Source of the DNA: Clostridia bacterium
GTDB taxonomy: Bacteria > Bacillota > Clostridia > Christensenellales > Aristaeellaceae
Assembly (NCBI GenBank): GCA_017431005.1
Contig: JAFRLY010000027.1
Coordinates: 1 to 64,000 of the forward strand
Length of the DNA: 64,000 nt
Reading direction: 5' to 3'
The position numbers and the translations under genes were made by a program. Position 1 is the first letter of the stretch. Every line of letters begins with the position of its first letter. The notes beneath the pieces are model-generated. The model was not told the origin of the DNA. It saw only the letters and a list, made by a program, of their open reading frames with translations, and did not search any database. Below, in pieces: positions 50,380 through 58,714 of this stretch.

Positions 50380-52050
50380 TTAAGATTTCGTTATGATCTT
50401 AACGGAATGCGGCTGAACGTCGACTGATTCACCCGCGTCCGTAAAATCCAGATGCCGGACAGATTCACCTGAGTTAAAGACGGCAATCACCCAGTCAGAA
50501 TTCAGGAATCGCCTGAAAGCAAAAACATGATTTTTGTTGTCTGCAAGCAGTGTTTCATATGCTCCGCTTCGAACAGCGGTGTGCTTTTTCCGATACTGAA
50601 TCAGGCTTTTCTCCCAGTCGTACAGCTCCGGATCAGGATGATCCCAGACCATTCCGGCACGGCATCCCGGATCGTTTTCTCCTGTCATACCGAGTTCATC
50701 GCCGTAATAGATTGCAGGAGCGCCAGGAAAAAGCATCTGAAAAGCCATTGCCAGCTTCAGCTTCCACTTGACGTTACTGCATTCTGTCAGAAACCGTGCA
50801 GTATCATGACTTCCGATACAGTTATACATTGCGTGATTCATCTGATCGGGATAACGCATCAGCATATTTTTCAGGTGTACATCCAGATCACTTTCCGAGA
50901 TTGATTCATGCGCGAAATAACCGATCATGGCATCTCTGAAAAGGTAATTCATGGCACAGTCAAATCCGTCCGGGCCGAGCATTCCGGATGCATCGCCCCA
51001 GGTTTCACACAGAAAGACAGCTTCCGGGTACTTTTTTTTCACTTCCTCACGCCACCAGACGATTGCATGACGATCCAGTTCATCGGCGACGTCAAAACGC
51101 CATCCATCGATGTGCGCATGATCCAACCAGTACAGAAGAACATCCCGAACGTATCTGCGGACATCAGTGTTTGACCCGTTCAGACGGGGCATATATGGAT
51201 AATCACCCACACATTCATAACACGCAGGCGTGATTTCGACGGGAAAGCGCTTTGGATAAAACCACTCTTTATACCGGCTGTTTTCTCCATTCGTCAACAA
51301 GTCATTGAATGGACCAAAATGAATTCCGACATGATTGAAGACTCCGTCCAGAATGATTCTGATTCCGTTTCGGTGAGCTTCATTAACAAGAGAAATCAAA
51401 TCCTGCTCTGTCCCGAAAACAGGATCTATCTGAAAATAATCCGTTGTTGCATATTTGTGATTAAAGTCGGCGAGAAAAATGGGAGTCAGATAGACACACT
51501 CCACCCCCAGATCCGCCAGATATGAGATCCTGCCAGTGATACCGGATATCGTTCCGCCCATATAGTTTTCGCGTGTCGGGGCTGCATTCCAGTCTGCAAG
51601 GTTTTTTCTGCTATCCTTTCCTTTGGCAAAGCGTTCCGGAAAGATCTGATAATATACACATCCTTTTGACCAATCGGGAACAGAGACAAGATCTGTATCA
51701 TTGACCTGGAGAATTTCATAGCTTCCTTCGAAAGAAAAATGATCCAGCAAACTGACAGAATTCAGCCAGAGGGTTATTCCGTCTGTATCCGTTATTCTGA
51801 AAACATATTTGATGTAGTGAACTTCTTCGTGAAAAATGATGAAAGCGTTCCACTGCGAAGTTGTATGATCTTCATATCTGACGGTCATTGGAACGGCGTG
51901 GCGGGTTTCCGGTTCGGTTCTTTTCCACCAGATCAATTCAACGGTTGCAAGATCACGATAGGCAGCATGAAGAATAAAATGCAACTCATTTCGTGCAAGC
52001 GGTTGCACAAATGGGTAAAAAGAAAGATGCCGAATGGCAGCTGTTTTCAT
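50380..52050 (-). CDS. GH13 maltodextrin hydrolase (neopullulanase/cyclomaltodextrinase type)
   Basis: This is a 556-residue cytoplasmic amylase. An N-terminal 110-residue beta-domain precedes the barrel. Conserved region I DGVFNH (235-240), region II GWRFDVADE with nucleophile Asp320, region III LCETWGD with acid Glu349 and region IV IGSHDTAR with Asp416 are complete. The N-terminal domain and MPRLN segment place it near GH13_20. It should trim maltodextrins, cyclodextrins or pullulan pieces brought in by the ABC system downstream. It follows the lacI-type gene by one base. A copy of the operator motif lies in codons 15-20. Confidence 0.92.
   Translation of the reverse strand: MKTAAIRHLSFYPFVQPLARNELHFILHAAYRDLATVELIWWKRTEPETRHAVPMTVRYEDHTTSQWNAFIIFHEEVHYIKYVFRITDTDGITLWLNSVSLLDHFSFEGSYEILQVNDTDLVSVPDWSKGCVYYQIFPERFAKGKDSRKNLADWNAAPTRENYMGGTISGITGRISYLADLGVECVYLTPIFLADFNHKYATTDYFQIDPVFGTEQDLISLVNEAHRNGIRIILDGVFNHVGIHFGPFNDLLTNGENSRYKEWFYPKRFPVEITPACYECVGDYPYMPRLNGSNTDVRRYVRDVLLYWLDHAHIDGWRFDVADELDRHAIVWWREEVKKKYPEAVFLCETWGDASGMLGPDGFDCAMNYLFRDAMIGYFAHESISESDLDVHLKNMLMRYPDQMNHAMYNCIGSHDTARFLTECSNVKWKLKLAMAFQMLFPGAPAIYYGDELGMTGENDPGCRAGMVWDHPDPELYDWEKSLIQYRKKHTAVRSGAYETLLADNKNHVFAFRRFLNSDWVIAVFNSGESVRHLDFTDAGESVDVQPHSVKIITKS
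51993..52008. promoter_or_regulatory. Second LacI/MalR-type operator inside the GH13 gene
   Basis: GTGCAAGCGGTTGCAC matches the operator at 53070-53085 in its TGCAA-N4-TTGCA core and is a symmetric 16-mer apart from the centre. It lies 43-58 bases into the GH13 coding region, about 1.1 kb from the promoter copy. It could act as a roadblock or looping site, or be chance. Confidence 0.5.
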
Positions 52051-52051
52051 C

Positions 52052-53044
52052 TTATTTTGCCGTCCTTTCTGAAGATTTTCTGATAATCAGGTTTGTGGAG
52101 AGCATAATCTGCTGATTGCTGCTGCGTTTATCAATTCTGCGGAACAGCAGTTGTGCAGTCTGATCTCCCAGCATTCCGGTGTCAATATCCACAATTGTGA
52201 GCGGAGGATCTGTATATTCTGCGAGCGGATAATTATCAAAAGCAACAATTCCCAACTCAGAAGGAACCTGTATGTTCAGCTTTTTACAGGCTTTGAGCAA
52301 ACCGAAGGCCGCCATATTGTCATTGCAGACAAAAGCATCCGGGTGGTCTTCTTTCTTAAGAATTTCACCTACAGCGAAATAAGCACTGTCAGCGGTGCCG
52401 TCAGTTGGAATAACCAGTTCATCACCGATATTCGCTTTCCTGTAACCGCGGACACGGCGGATTGTAAACCCTCGTTTCTGGTTCCCGCCAAGATACGCAA
52501 TATGCTCATAACCCTGCTCCTGAAGATGATGAACAGCCAGATCAGCACCCTGCTCATTATTGTTATCTACCCAGCATGTAACACCGCGCAGGGAATCCGG
52601 TGTCCCGAGCACGACATAAGGAAAGTCTCCGATAGTTTCCATCAGGGAAGGACTGACTGTTGTCGGCGGAAGAATCAGGCCATCCACTTTCCGTTCCTTC
52701 ATCAGATTCTCGATTGTCCGTCCCTTGCTTTGGGCACCGTTTGCGATAATAACCTGATAACCTTTTTCCTGCGCCACCTGTTCGATTGCGAAGAGGCTGC
52801 GGCTGAAGAAAAAATTGCTGAAAGCTTCAGCATCACGTGCGTCAACTACAACTCCAATTGCGCCGCACAATCCGCTGGCAAGACTTCTGGCCAGTGCATT
52901 CGGATGGAAGTCCAGTTCCTTCATTGCAGCATAAACACGATCCTTGGTTTCCTGCGTTATAGTTGCTTTTCCATTGATCACACGGGAGACGGTAGATGAA
53001 TTGACCCCGGCGAGCCTGGCTACATCACTGATTGTTACAGCCAT
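52052..53044 (-). CDS. LacI family transcriptional regulator (MalR-like)
   Basis: This is a 330-residue repressor. Residues 1-50 hold the helix-turn-helix and hinge (TISDVARLAGVNSSTVSRVINGKATI; FHPNALARSLASG). The rest is the sugar-binding core with GLILPPTTV, VDNNNEQGADLAVHHL and NDNMAAFGLL. It leads the GH13/ABC operon, and a matching operator sits right after the -10 box, so autorepression lifted by a maltodextrin is the likely mode. AGGAGG lies upstream of the ATG. Confidence 0.93.
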   Translation of the reverse strand: MAVTISDVARLAGVNSSTVSRVINGKATITQETKDRVYAAMKELDFHPNALARSLASGLCGAIGVVVDARDAEAFSNFFFSRSLFAIEQVAQEKGYQVIIANGAQSKGRTIENLMKERKVDGLILPPTTVSPSLMETIGDFPYVVLGTPDSLRGVTCWVDNNNEQGADLAVHHLQEQGYEHIAYLGGNQKRGFTIRRVRGYRKANIGDELVIPTDGTADSAYFAVGEILKKEDHPDAFVCNDNMAAFGLLKACKKLNIQVPSELGIVAFDNYPLAEYTDPPLTIVDIDTGMLGDQTAQLLFRRIDKRSSNQQIMLSTNLIIRKSSERTAK

Positions 53045-53069
53045 CTTTCATCTGCCTCCTTATATGATA

Positions 53070-53085
53070 ATGCAACCGCTTGCAT
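53070..53085. promoter_or_regulatory. LacI/MalR-type operator at the operon promoter
   Basis: ATGCAACCGCTTGCAT has symmetric TGCAA and TTGCA arms around CCGC and begins two bases downstream of the -10 box. It fits MalR-type operators and also the broader cre consensus bound by CcpA. Confidence 0.8.
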
Positions 53086-53087
53086 AA

Positions 53088-53116
53088 ATTATATATACTT
53101 CATTCTTACTTGTCAA
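53088..53116 (-). promoter_or_regulatory. Promoter of the LacI-GH13-ABC operon
   Basis: A perfect TTGACA (53111-53116) and perfect TATAAT (53088-53093) are 17 bases apart. It is one of the strongest promoters in the window, so repression must be tight. Confidence 0.9.
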
Positions 53117-53176
53117 CAGGCAGAATCAATAAAAAAGAAAAACAGTCAGAAAAAAATTCATGACTGCAGACGATCA

Positions 53177-53212
53177 GAAAAAACCCGGCGAGGCATTCAT
53201 GCCATCGCCGGG
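53177..53212 (-). terminator. Intrinsic terminator after the GH39 gene
   Basis: On the minus strand CCCGGCGA and TCGCCGGG form a perfect stem, extended by GGCAT/ATGCC inside, followed by TTTTTT. Confidence 0.88.
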
Positions 53213-53264
53213 AAAGGCTTTCCGGTCAGTGAACGTACGGTTGTTTCCGCTTTATCATCACTTA

Positions 53265-54869
53265 TTATGCCTGAATTTCAAAGAAATAAACGTCATTGAC
53301 ACCCAGCTCGGCTTCCAGCGTCAGGATGCCGTCCTTCCAGGCAAAAGGCCAGGCTTCCGGCCGGACGTCGCTCTTTTCCTTCAGTGCCTCAACTTCCGCG
53401 CGGTTCAGGGAAACGGGGCTGCCCATTTCCTCCCAGAGACGAAGGGGATTTCCGTGGCTTTCATCCACCCGGCGCAGGGTGATATCCGCGGGCCGGGCAG
53501 GCATATCCAGACGCACGACCGCTTTCTCCTTCGGAAGGTTCAGATTCTTCATTTTCTGGCGGAACAGCAGAATCTGGGTGTCCTTTCCTTTCCGGAAGGC
53601 GGCGATGCCGATCTCGCCGCAGGTGGCGTCCGGACCCAGATCCAGCCGCTCATCTCCCGCGTCCGCCAGCATCTTCATAGCGTGAAAAACGGGTTTGGGA
53701 ATGCCGTTCTGCGTGAGCATGCCGAATCCGCCGTGGAACTCCTGCGGGAAGGGATGCAGCTCCTCAAAGATATCGGAGAAGCACCAGATGGAGGAACCGG
53801 TCAGAACATCACCGGTTTCCAGCGCGGCGCGGACATCATAGGCGGCAACCTTGCGGGTATCATTTGTGTAAGCGGAGAAGCCGGCATTTTCATTCCACTC
53901 GGTATAGTAGACAGGGAGATCACCGGCCTGCTTCCGGACTTCCCGGGCATTGGCGGGGAAAACGCCATAGGCGATATCCGTCGTTTCAGACTTATCCGGC
54001 ATCACCGTACGGAAGCCGGCAAGGAAGCTCTTGTCTTCCATCTGTGCCATGACAGCGGCAGCCTTCTTCATTCCCTCGATCATCGCCTCGAGATCGAAAT
54101 CCATCTCCTCATCCATTTCCCCCTGGCTTTCCACGCCGCCCAGCGGATCACCGGCATACTGATGGGTGGAAATGAAGTCCACGGGCAGATTCCGCTCCCG
54201 GCAGTATTTCAGGAAGCTGCGGACCCATTTGCTGTTGCTGGTGGAAGGGCCGCCGACCCGGATCAGGGGATCTGTTGCCTTGATGGCCTGAACTGTTGCT
54301 TCATACAGCTGGAAATACTCATCCCGCGTGCCGTTCCAGAAGGCGACAGGCAGATCCGGCTCATTCCAGACCTCGAAGAACCAGGTGCGGATTTCCTCCG
54401 CCCCATAGCGGTGAATCAGGAACTCCAGGAAGGCGGAAATATACTTTTTCCAGGCTTCCAGATCCTCCGGCGGAACGATCAGCGGCTTGTAGAAGAAGGA
54501 GCCTTCCGGCTTTTCCCCTTCCTTCTTCCGGGCCAGCTTTCCGGGCATGAAGGACAGCTCCACAAAGGGCTTCATCCCTGCGTCCAGCACGTTGTCATAG
54601 GCTACGCCGCATGCATTGAAATTGTATTCGGTAAAAGCGTCCGATCCGGGGATCGGATACATCATGGACAGATCGTTATACGTTCTCATATCATCACAGA
54701 AGATGCCGTGAAAACGCACACGCTCAATGCCGAGGGTGTCATGGATGAACTTCAGCTGACGGGTATAGTCGGTCCGCAGCGCAAGCAGCGCGTGACCGGA
54801 ACCGACGCAGAACCGCCAATGCTTCTGATGGGGAACAACGGGAGTGCCTTTTTCAATCCGGAATTCCAT
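53265..54869 (-). CDS. GH39 family glycosidase (beta-xylosidase-like)
   Basis: This is a 534-residue cytoplasmic retaining enzyme. HWRFCVGSGHALLALR and the FHGIFCDDM segment open the barrel. Acid/base is Glu170 in EVWNEPDL and nucleophile Glu324 in YYTEWNEN. A beta-sandwich tail follows from about residue 410. GH39 members cut xylosides or iduronides. AGAGG precedes the ATG at 54869; an earlier in-frame ATG at 54962 has no site and adds odd sequence. It is divergent from the beta-glucuronidase, so the two may act on one uronic-acid glycan. Confidence 0.88.
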   Translation of the reverse strand: MEFRIEKGTPVVPHQKHWRFCVGSGHALLALRTDYTRQLKFIHDTLGIERVRFHGIFCDDMRTYNDLSMMYPIPGSDAFTEYNFNACGVAYDNVLDAGMKPFVELSFMPGKLARKKEGEKPEGSFFYKPLIVPPEDLEAWKKYISAFLEFLIHRYGAEEIRTWFFEVWNEPDLPVAFWNGTRDEYFQLYEATVQAIKATDPLIRVGGPSTSNSKWVRSFLKYCRERNLPVDFISTHQYAGDPLGGVESQGEMDEEMDFDLEAMIEGMKKAAAVMAQMEDKSFLAGFRTVMPDKSETTDIAYGVFPANAREVRKQAGDLPVYYTEWNENAGFSAYTNDTRKVAAYDVRAALETGDVLTGSSIWCFSDIFEELHPFPQEFHGGFGMLTQNGIPKPVFHAMKMLADAGDERLDLGPDATCGEIGIAAFRKGKDTQILLFRQKMKNLNLPKEKAVVRLDMPARPADITLRRVDESHGNPLRLWEEMGSPVSLNRAEVEALKEKSDVRPEAWPFAWKDGILTLEAELGVNDVYFFEIQA

Positions 54870-54974
54870 AGATGCACCTCTTTCTTTCATGACCTTCCAG
54901 AACCAACAGAAAAAACAACGGGCCGCATGATTCACTTGTCCGGGAAAAGGGACGTTCTTCATACCTGCAGTATG

Positions 54975-55003
54975 ATCTTAACAGACAAAATGAGAAAGAT
55001 CAA
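54975..55003 (-). promoter_or_regulatory. Promoter of the GH39 gene
   Basis: TTGATC (54998-55003) and TAAGAT (54975-54980) are 17 bases apart on the minus strand, about 105 bases upstream of the start. Confidence 0.5.
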
Positions 55004-55045
55004 GGAAGAAAAAGGCTGCTGCGGGCGGAAAATCCCCGGGGATCA

Positions 55046-55074
55046 TTGACTGTTCACCCTGAATCGGATATGAT
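55046..55074 (+). promoter_or_regulatory. Promoter of the beta-glucuronidase gene
   Basis: TTGACT (55046-55051) and TATGAT (55069-55074) are 17 bases apart. It lies 43 bases from the oppositely directed GH39 promoter, so one regulator could serve both. Confidence 0.6.
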
Positions 55075-55165
55075 GCAGATATGAGGCTGACGGCCGGCCT
55101 GAATGGCTGACTGTACGGCCGTGTCAGACGAAAAAACTGCATATGGACGGAAGGAAAGGAGCAAT

Positions 55166-56959
55166 ATGATTTCAGAACTATATCCCGTAAACAATGAAAT
55201 CCGCAGGGCACAGCTGCTGGACGGGCTGTGGCGGTTCCGGTTTGATCCGCGCAGCGAGGGAGAAGAGGCAGGATGGGCACAGAAAGGCCTGCCGGATCCG
55301 ATTTCCATGCCGGTTCCTGCCAGCTTCGCGGACGTGTTCACTGAAGCCTGGCAGCGGGATTACTGCGGGGATTTCTGGTATGAGACGGATGTCTATGTTC
55401 AGGAGATACAGCAGGATCAGCAGCTGTTTATCCGCTTCGGCAGCATTACCCACCGGTGCCGGGTGTTTATAAACGGGCAGCCGGCGGGAGAGCATGAAGG
55501 AGGCTTCCTGCCTGTGGTGGTGGACGCGGGCGCCTTCCTGCGGCAGGGGCGGAACCGCCTGACGGTCCTGGCCAACAATGAACTGAACGAAACCAGCATT
55601 CCCTGCGGCGCGGTCAGAACGAAGGCGGACGGAAGGAAACAGGCACAGGGCTATTTTGACTTTTTCAACTATGCAGGCATACACAGAAGCGTCTGGCTGA
55701 TGCAGATTCCCGCCGGGGCAATCCGGGACTACAATACCGCATGCAGCCTGGAAGCCGGGAAGGCTGAAATCTCCTACGAGGTTGAAGCAGAAGGAGACGG
55801 AGAGATTCTTGTACAGCTGTCGGACCGGGAAGGTACACCGGTGGCCTCCGGAAAAGGCCGGCAGGGAATACTCCATGTGGAGAATCCGCAGCTGTGGCAG
55901 GTACGGAATGCCTATCTGTACACGCTTACGATCCTGCTTCAGAAAAATGGCAGAACCATCGACCACTACGACAGTCCCCTCGGCATCCGTACAGTAAAAG
56001 TGGAAGGGAACCACATTCTGATCAACGGACAGCCCGTATATCTGAAGGGATTCGGCAAGCATGAGGATTCTGAAATTCTGGGACGCGGTTTCAGCTTCGC
56101 CGTCGCAAAGCGTGATTATGAATGCATGAAGTGGATCGGAGCCAACTGCTTCCGTACCAGCCATTATCCCTATGCTGAGGAATGGTATCAGATGGCGGAT
56201 CAGGAAGGCTTCCTGATTATCGATGAGGTTCCCGGGGTCGGCATGATGCGCAGCTTCGCCAACTTTGCCGCAGCAGGAGCGGGAAAATCCAACGGCTTCT
56301 TCGGAGACTGCCCGGACGTGGATCTGCTGCAGAAGAACCACATGAACGCTGTCGAGGAGGTGATCCGCCGGGATAAGAATCATCCTTCGGTTATTGCCTG
56401 GAGCATCTTCAATGAAGCGGAGACAACCACGCAGGCGGCACATGATTACTTTGCGCCGCTGTTTGAGGCAGCGCGGAAGCTGGATCCCCAGCACAGACCC
56501 GTGACCGGCGTTCTCGAGAAAACCAGCAGCCCGGAACGCTGCCGCTGCTGGCCTATGATGGACTTCATCTGCCTGAACCGTTATTACGGCTGGTATATCA
56601 GCGGCGGAGATCTGCAGGAAGCAAAGCGCCAGTTTAAGGAAGAAATGGATCAGTGGGCGGAGAAAGCGCCGCAGGTTCCTTTTGTGTTCACTGAATTCGG
56701 CACCGATACCCTGGACAGCCTGCATAAGCTGCCCAGTGTGATGTGGAGCCAGGAATATCAGCAGGAATATATGGAAATGAATTTCAGCGTTTTTGATGAA
56801 TATCCCTTTATCCAGGGAGAGCTGGCCTGGAACTTCGCGGATTTCCAGACGGGTCAGGGAATCATGCGGGTGAACGGAAACAAAAAGGGCTTGTTCTCAC
56901 GGAACCGCCAGCCCAAGGAAGCGGCCTGGGCCATGAAACGACGGTGGGAAAAACAATGA
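55166..56959 (+). CDS. uidA: Beta-glucuronidase (GH2)
   Basis: This is a 597-residue cytoplasmic enzyme that frees glucuronic acid from conjugates or glycans. Acid/base Glu417 (SIFNEAET), nucleophile Glu510 (FTEFGTD), NRYYGWY at 471-477 and MWSQEYQQEYMEMN are all conserved. The Asn572-x-Lys574 motif (GNKKGLFSRNRQPK), which recognises the carboxylate, separates it from beta-galactosidases. The loop after PGVGMMRS is short, as in the no-loop/mini-loop class. AAAGGAG precedes the ATG at 55166; an upstream ATG at 55103 lacks a site. A terminator follows. It is divergent from GH39. Confidence 0.94.
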   Translation: MISELYPVNNEIRRAQLLDGLWRFRFDPRSEGEEAGWAQKGLPDPISMPVPASFADVFTEAWQRDYCGDFWYETDVYVQEIQQDQQLFIRFGSITHRCRVFINGQPAGEHEGGFLPVVVDAGAFLRQGRNRLTVLANNELNETSIPCGAVRTKADGRKQAQGYFDFFNYAGIHRSVWLMQIPAGAIRDYNTACSLEAGKAEISYEVEAEGDGEILVQLSDREGTPVASGKGRQGILHVENPQLWQVRNAYLYTLTILLQKNGRTIDHYDSPLGIRTVKVEGNHILINGQPVYLKGFGKHEDSEILGRGFSFAVAKRDYECMKWIGANCFRTSHYPYAEEWYQMADQEGFLIIDEVPGVGMMRSFANFAAAGAGKSNGFFGDCPDVDLLQKNHMNAVEEVIRRDKNHPSVIAWSIFNEAETTTQAAHDYFAPLFEAARKLDPQHRPVTGVLEKTSSPERCRCWPMMDFICLNRYYGWYISGGDLQEAKRQFKEEMDQWAEKAPQVPFVFTEFGTDTLDSLHKLPSVMWSQEYQQEYMEMNFSVFDEYPFIQGELAWNFADFQTGQGIMRVNGNKKGLFSRNRQPKEAAWAMKRRWEKQ

Positions 56960-56966
56960 ATCCTGT

Positions 56967-56998
56967 GAATCTGCCGGTATTCCGGCAGATTCATTTTA
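56967..56998. terminator. Bidirectional terminator after uidA
   Basis: GAATCTGCCGG and CCGGCAGATTC form a perfect 11 bp stem with a four-base loop. It lies between uidA and the convergent DUF1593 gene and overlaps the stop codon of the latter. ATTTTAT follows on the plus strand. Confidence 0.8.
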
Positions 56999-58493
56999 TG
57001 GTCAGGATCACCTGCTGATAATGAACGAGCCGATGGTGCCCGCCTGCCTGCGCTTTGAAGATGAGATGAAGCTGATCTCCGGATGACGCGGACACGGGAA
57101 GCTTCACCGTGAAGGTGTTTCCTTCCTGACGGAGTACAGCTTCAGCAGCCCAGGAAGCACTGGCTTCAGTATAAATCCGTGCGGTGACGGTGACATCTGT
57201 CTGGTCCTTGCCGGCAGCACAGGCATGCAGCGTGCATTCCCCGCCGGCTTCAATGATATGATCCAAGCCTTCCTGAACTGTCAGCGCGGGGGCATGCTCG
57301 CCGTCTGAAAAGCTTTCAGCATCCACCCAGGCGGCCCGGGCTGCGAAATCCCGCTGCACATCCGCCACATAGGGCCACATGGACTCCACTTCCGAGACCT
57401 GACCGGCCAGATCTGTGTAGTGATCCAGGGATACATCCCAGATGTTCAGCTCTTCACCTTTGGAATTGAACTGGCCGGTCACTTTGTGATAGCGTCCCGC
57501 CATTCCGCCCCAGGCAAAGTTCTCAAGGGTCCGGAATCCCCAGGGGAACAGGAGAATATAGGTCGGGGAATCACCTTCCGACAGGAAGTCATATTTTTTC
57601 GGCTGCTCGGGCAGTCCCATTTTTGCGCCGAACCATTCATTGACGATATTCGGATTTGCGCCGAACTGCCCCGCAGGGCCTTCCCCTTCATATACATGGC
57701 CGTCCAGCCAGGTGCAGTAGCCATCCGTCAGGGCGCTTGATCCGTTCAGAATCTCAGTTCTCATGAACTCCGCCCGGAGGGTATCCTTACTTTCGCCTTC
57801 CGGCATGACAAACCATGGGTAGGCATAGCTCCTCATCTGCAGGGTTTTCACAAAGGGAATACCCGGCCAGCTTTCAGCCACATACTGCCGGTAAGCAGGA
57901 TCCTGCTCCCCGCAGGCGGTGATCACAACCTTGTCCGTGATTTTCTGATGCAGGGTCTGCCATGCGGGCGTGTCCCGGTATTCCTTCTCAATATCCATCA
58001 GGGCGCGGGCGATGGTGTTTGTGCCGCCCCAGACCTGAAGGTAGAGGGTGCGGTCATCCTCATCCAGAATGCGGGAACGGATCAGCTCTGAGCCTTCGGT
58101 CGGAGCTTCCATTTCCCCCTCATAGCCGATGTTTCCGACTTTTGTGATGGAACGCAGATAATCCGGAGCCGGATATCCGTCGGCATGCTTTATCAGCTGC
58201 GGATAGTCTTTTTCATAATCATCGATGACCCGCATCATCCATTCGGTTCCCGGCCAGCGATAGGGTTCATCGTAAGGACCGCTCTGCTCGCTGGACCCGA
58301 AGTCATCCTCCCGGATGTTTGCCGGCTTGACCGCGCCGGGCACACCCTGCCAGTGAAATTTGGAGGAAGTCTGCACGATTCCCTGCAGCTCCACTTCATT
58401 GGCATAGAACAGAAAATGACGCAGTGAATTCTGATCATCCACTTCCGCGTCCTGTGTAATGATGGTGCGAATCTTTTTTGCATTGCTGTTCAT
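56991..58493 (-). CDS. DUF1593 protein, nucleoside hydrolase-like fold
   Basis: This is a 500-residue protein of a family often found beside glycosidases in polysaccharide loci. The N-terminal TIITQDAEVDDQNSLRHFL resembles the DxDxDD calcium site of nucleoside hydrolases, and LQVWGGTNTIARALMDI is a family landmark. Residues 390-500 form a separate beta-sandwich. No signal peptide is seen, unlike many relatives that are exported. The substrate is unknown, perhaps an N- or O-glycoside. GGAAAGGAAA precedes the ATG. It is divergent from the GH35-like gene. Confidence 0.8.
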   Translation of the reverse strand: MNSNAKKIRTIITQDAEVDDQNSLRHFLFYANEVELQGIVQTSSKFHWQGVPGAVKPANIREDDFGSSEQSGPYDEPYRWPGTEWMMRVIDDYEKDYPQLIKHADGYPAPDYLRSITKVGNIGYEGEMEAPTEGSELIRSRILDEDDRTLYLQVWGGTNTIARALMDIEKEYRDTPAWQTLHQKITDKVVITACGEQDPAYRQYVAESWPGIPFVKTLQMRSYAYPWFVMPEGESKDTLRAEFMRTEILNGSSALTDGYCTWLDGHVYEGEGPAGQFGANPNIVNEWFGAKMGLPEQPKKYDFLSEGDSPTYILLFPWGFRTLENFAWGGMAGRYHKVTGQFNSKGEELNIWDVSLDHYTDLAGQVSEVESMWPYVADVQRDFAARAAWVDAESFSDGEHAPALTVQEGLDHIIEAGGECTLHACAAGKDQTDVTVTARIYTEASASWAAEAVLRQEGNTFTVKLPVSASSGDQLHLIFKAQAGGHHRLVHYQQVILTIK

Positions 58494-58608
58494 GGAACGA
58501 TTTCCTTTCCTGCTGCTGACCGTGCCGGAAGCTTCCGGATTTCAGTTTTTTCCAGTATAACATATCTTCTGAACCTGTGCACCTCCGGGAATCAGCGAAT
58601 ATTAGGAG

Positions 58609-58637
58609 TTTACAGGGCAGAAAAAGACAGATAAAAT
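58609..58637 (+). promoter_or_regulatory. Promoter of the GH35-like gene
   Basis: TTTACA (58609-58614) and TAAAAT (58632-58637) are 17 bases apart. A possible opposite promoter for the DUF1593 gene has TATACT at 58554-58559 but a poor -35. Confidence 0.5.
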
Positions 58638-58714
58638 AAACAGCAGCAGGCCTGACGCATGTATGACGCCTGAAAAACAAAAGACCCAGAACTGATTCAG
58701 GAAGGAGAACACAA

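Noticed and set aside
53160..55049. 629-codon open frame on the plus strand opposite the GH39 gene
   Set aside because: The minus-strand frame has intact GH39 catalytic motifs and a good start; the plus-strand product has no family features and reflects high-GC codon mirror effects.
55178..56725. 515-codon minus-strand frame opposite uidA
   Set aside because: uidA on the plus strand carries all catalytic residues; this frame is antisense noise.
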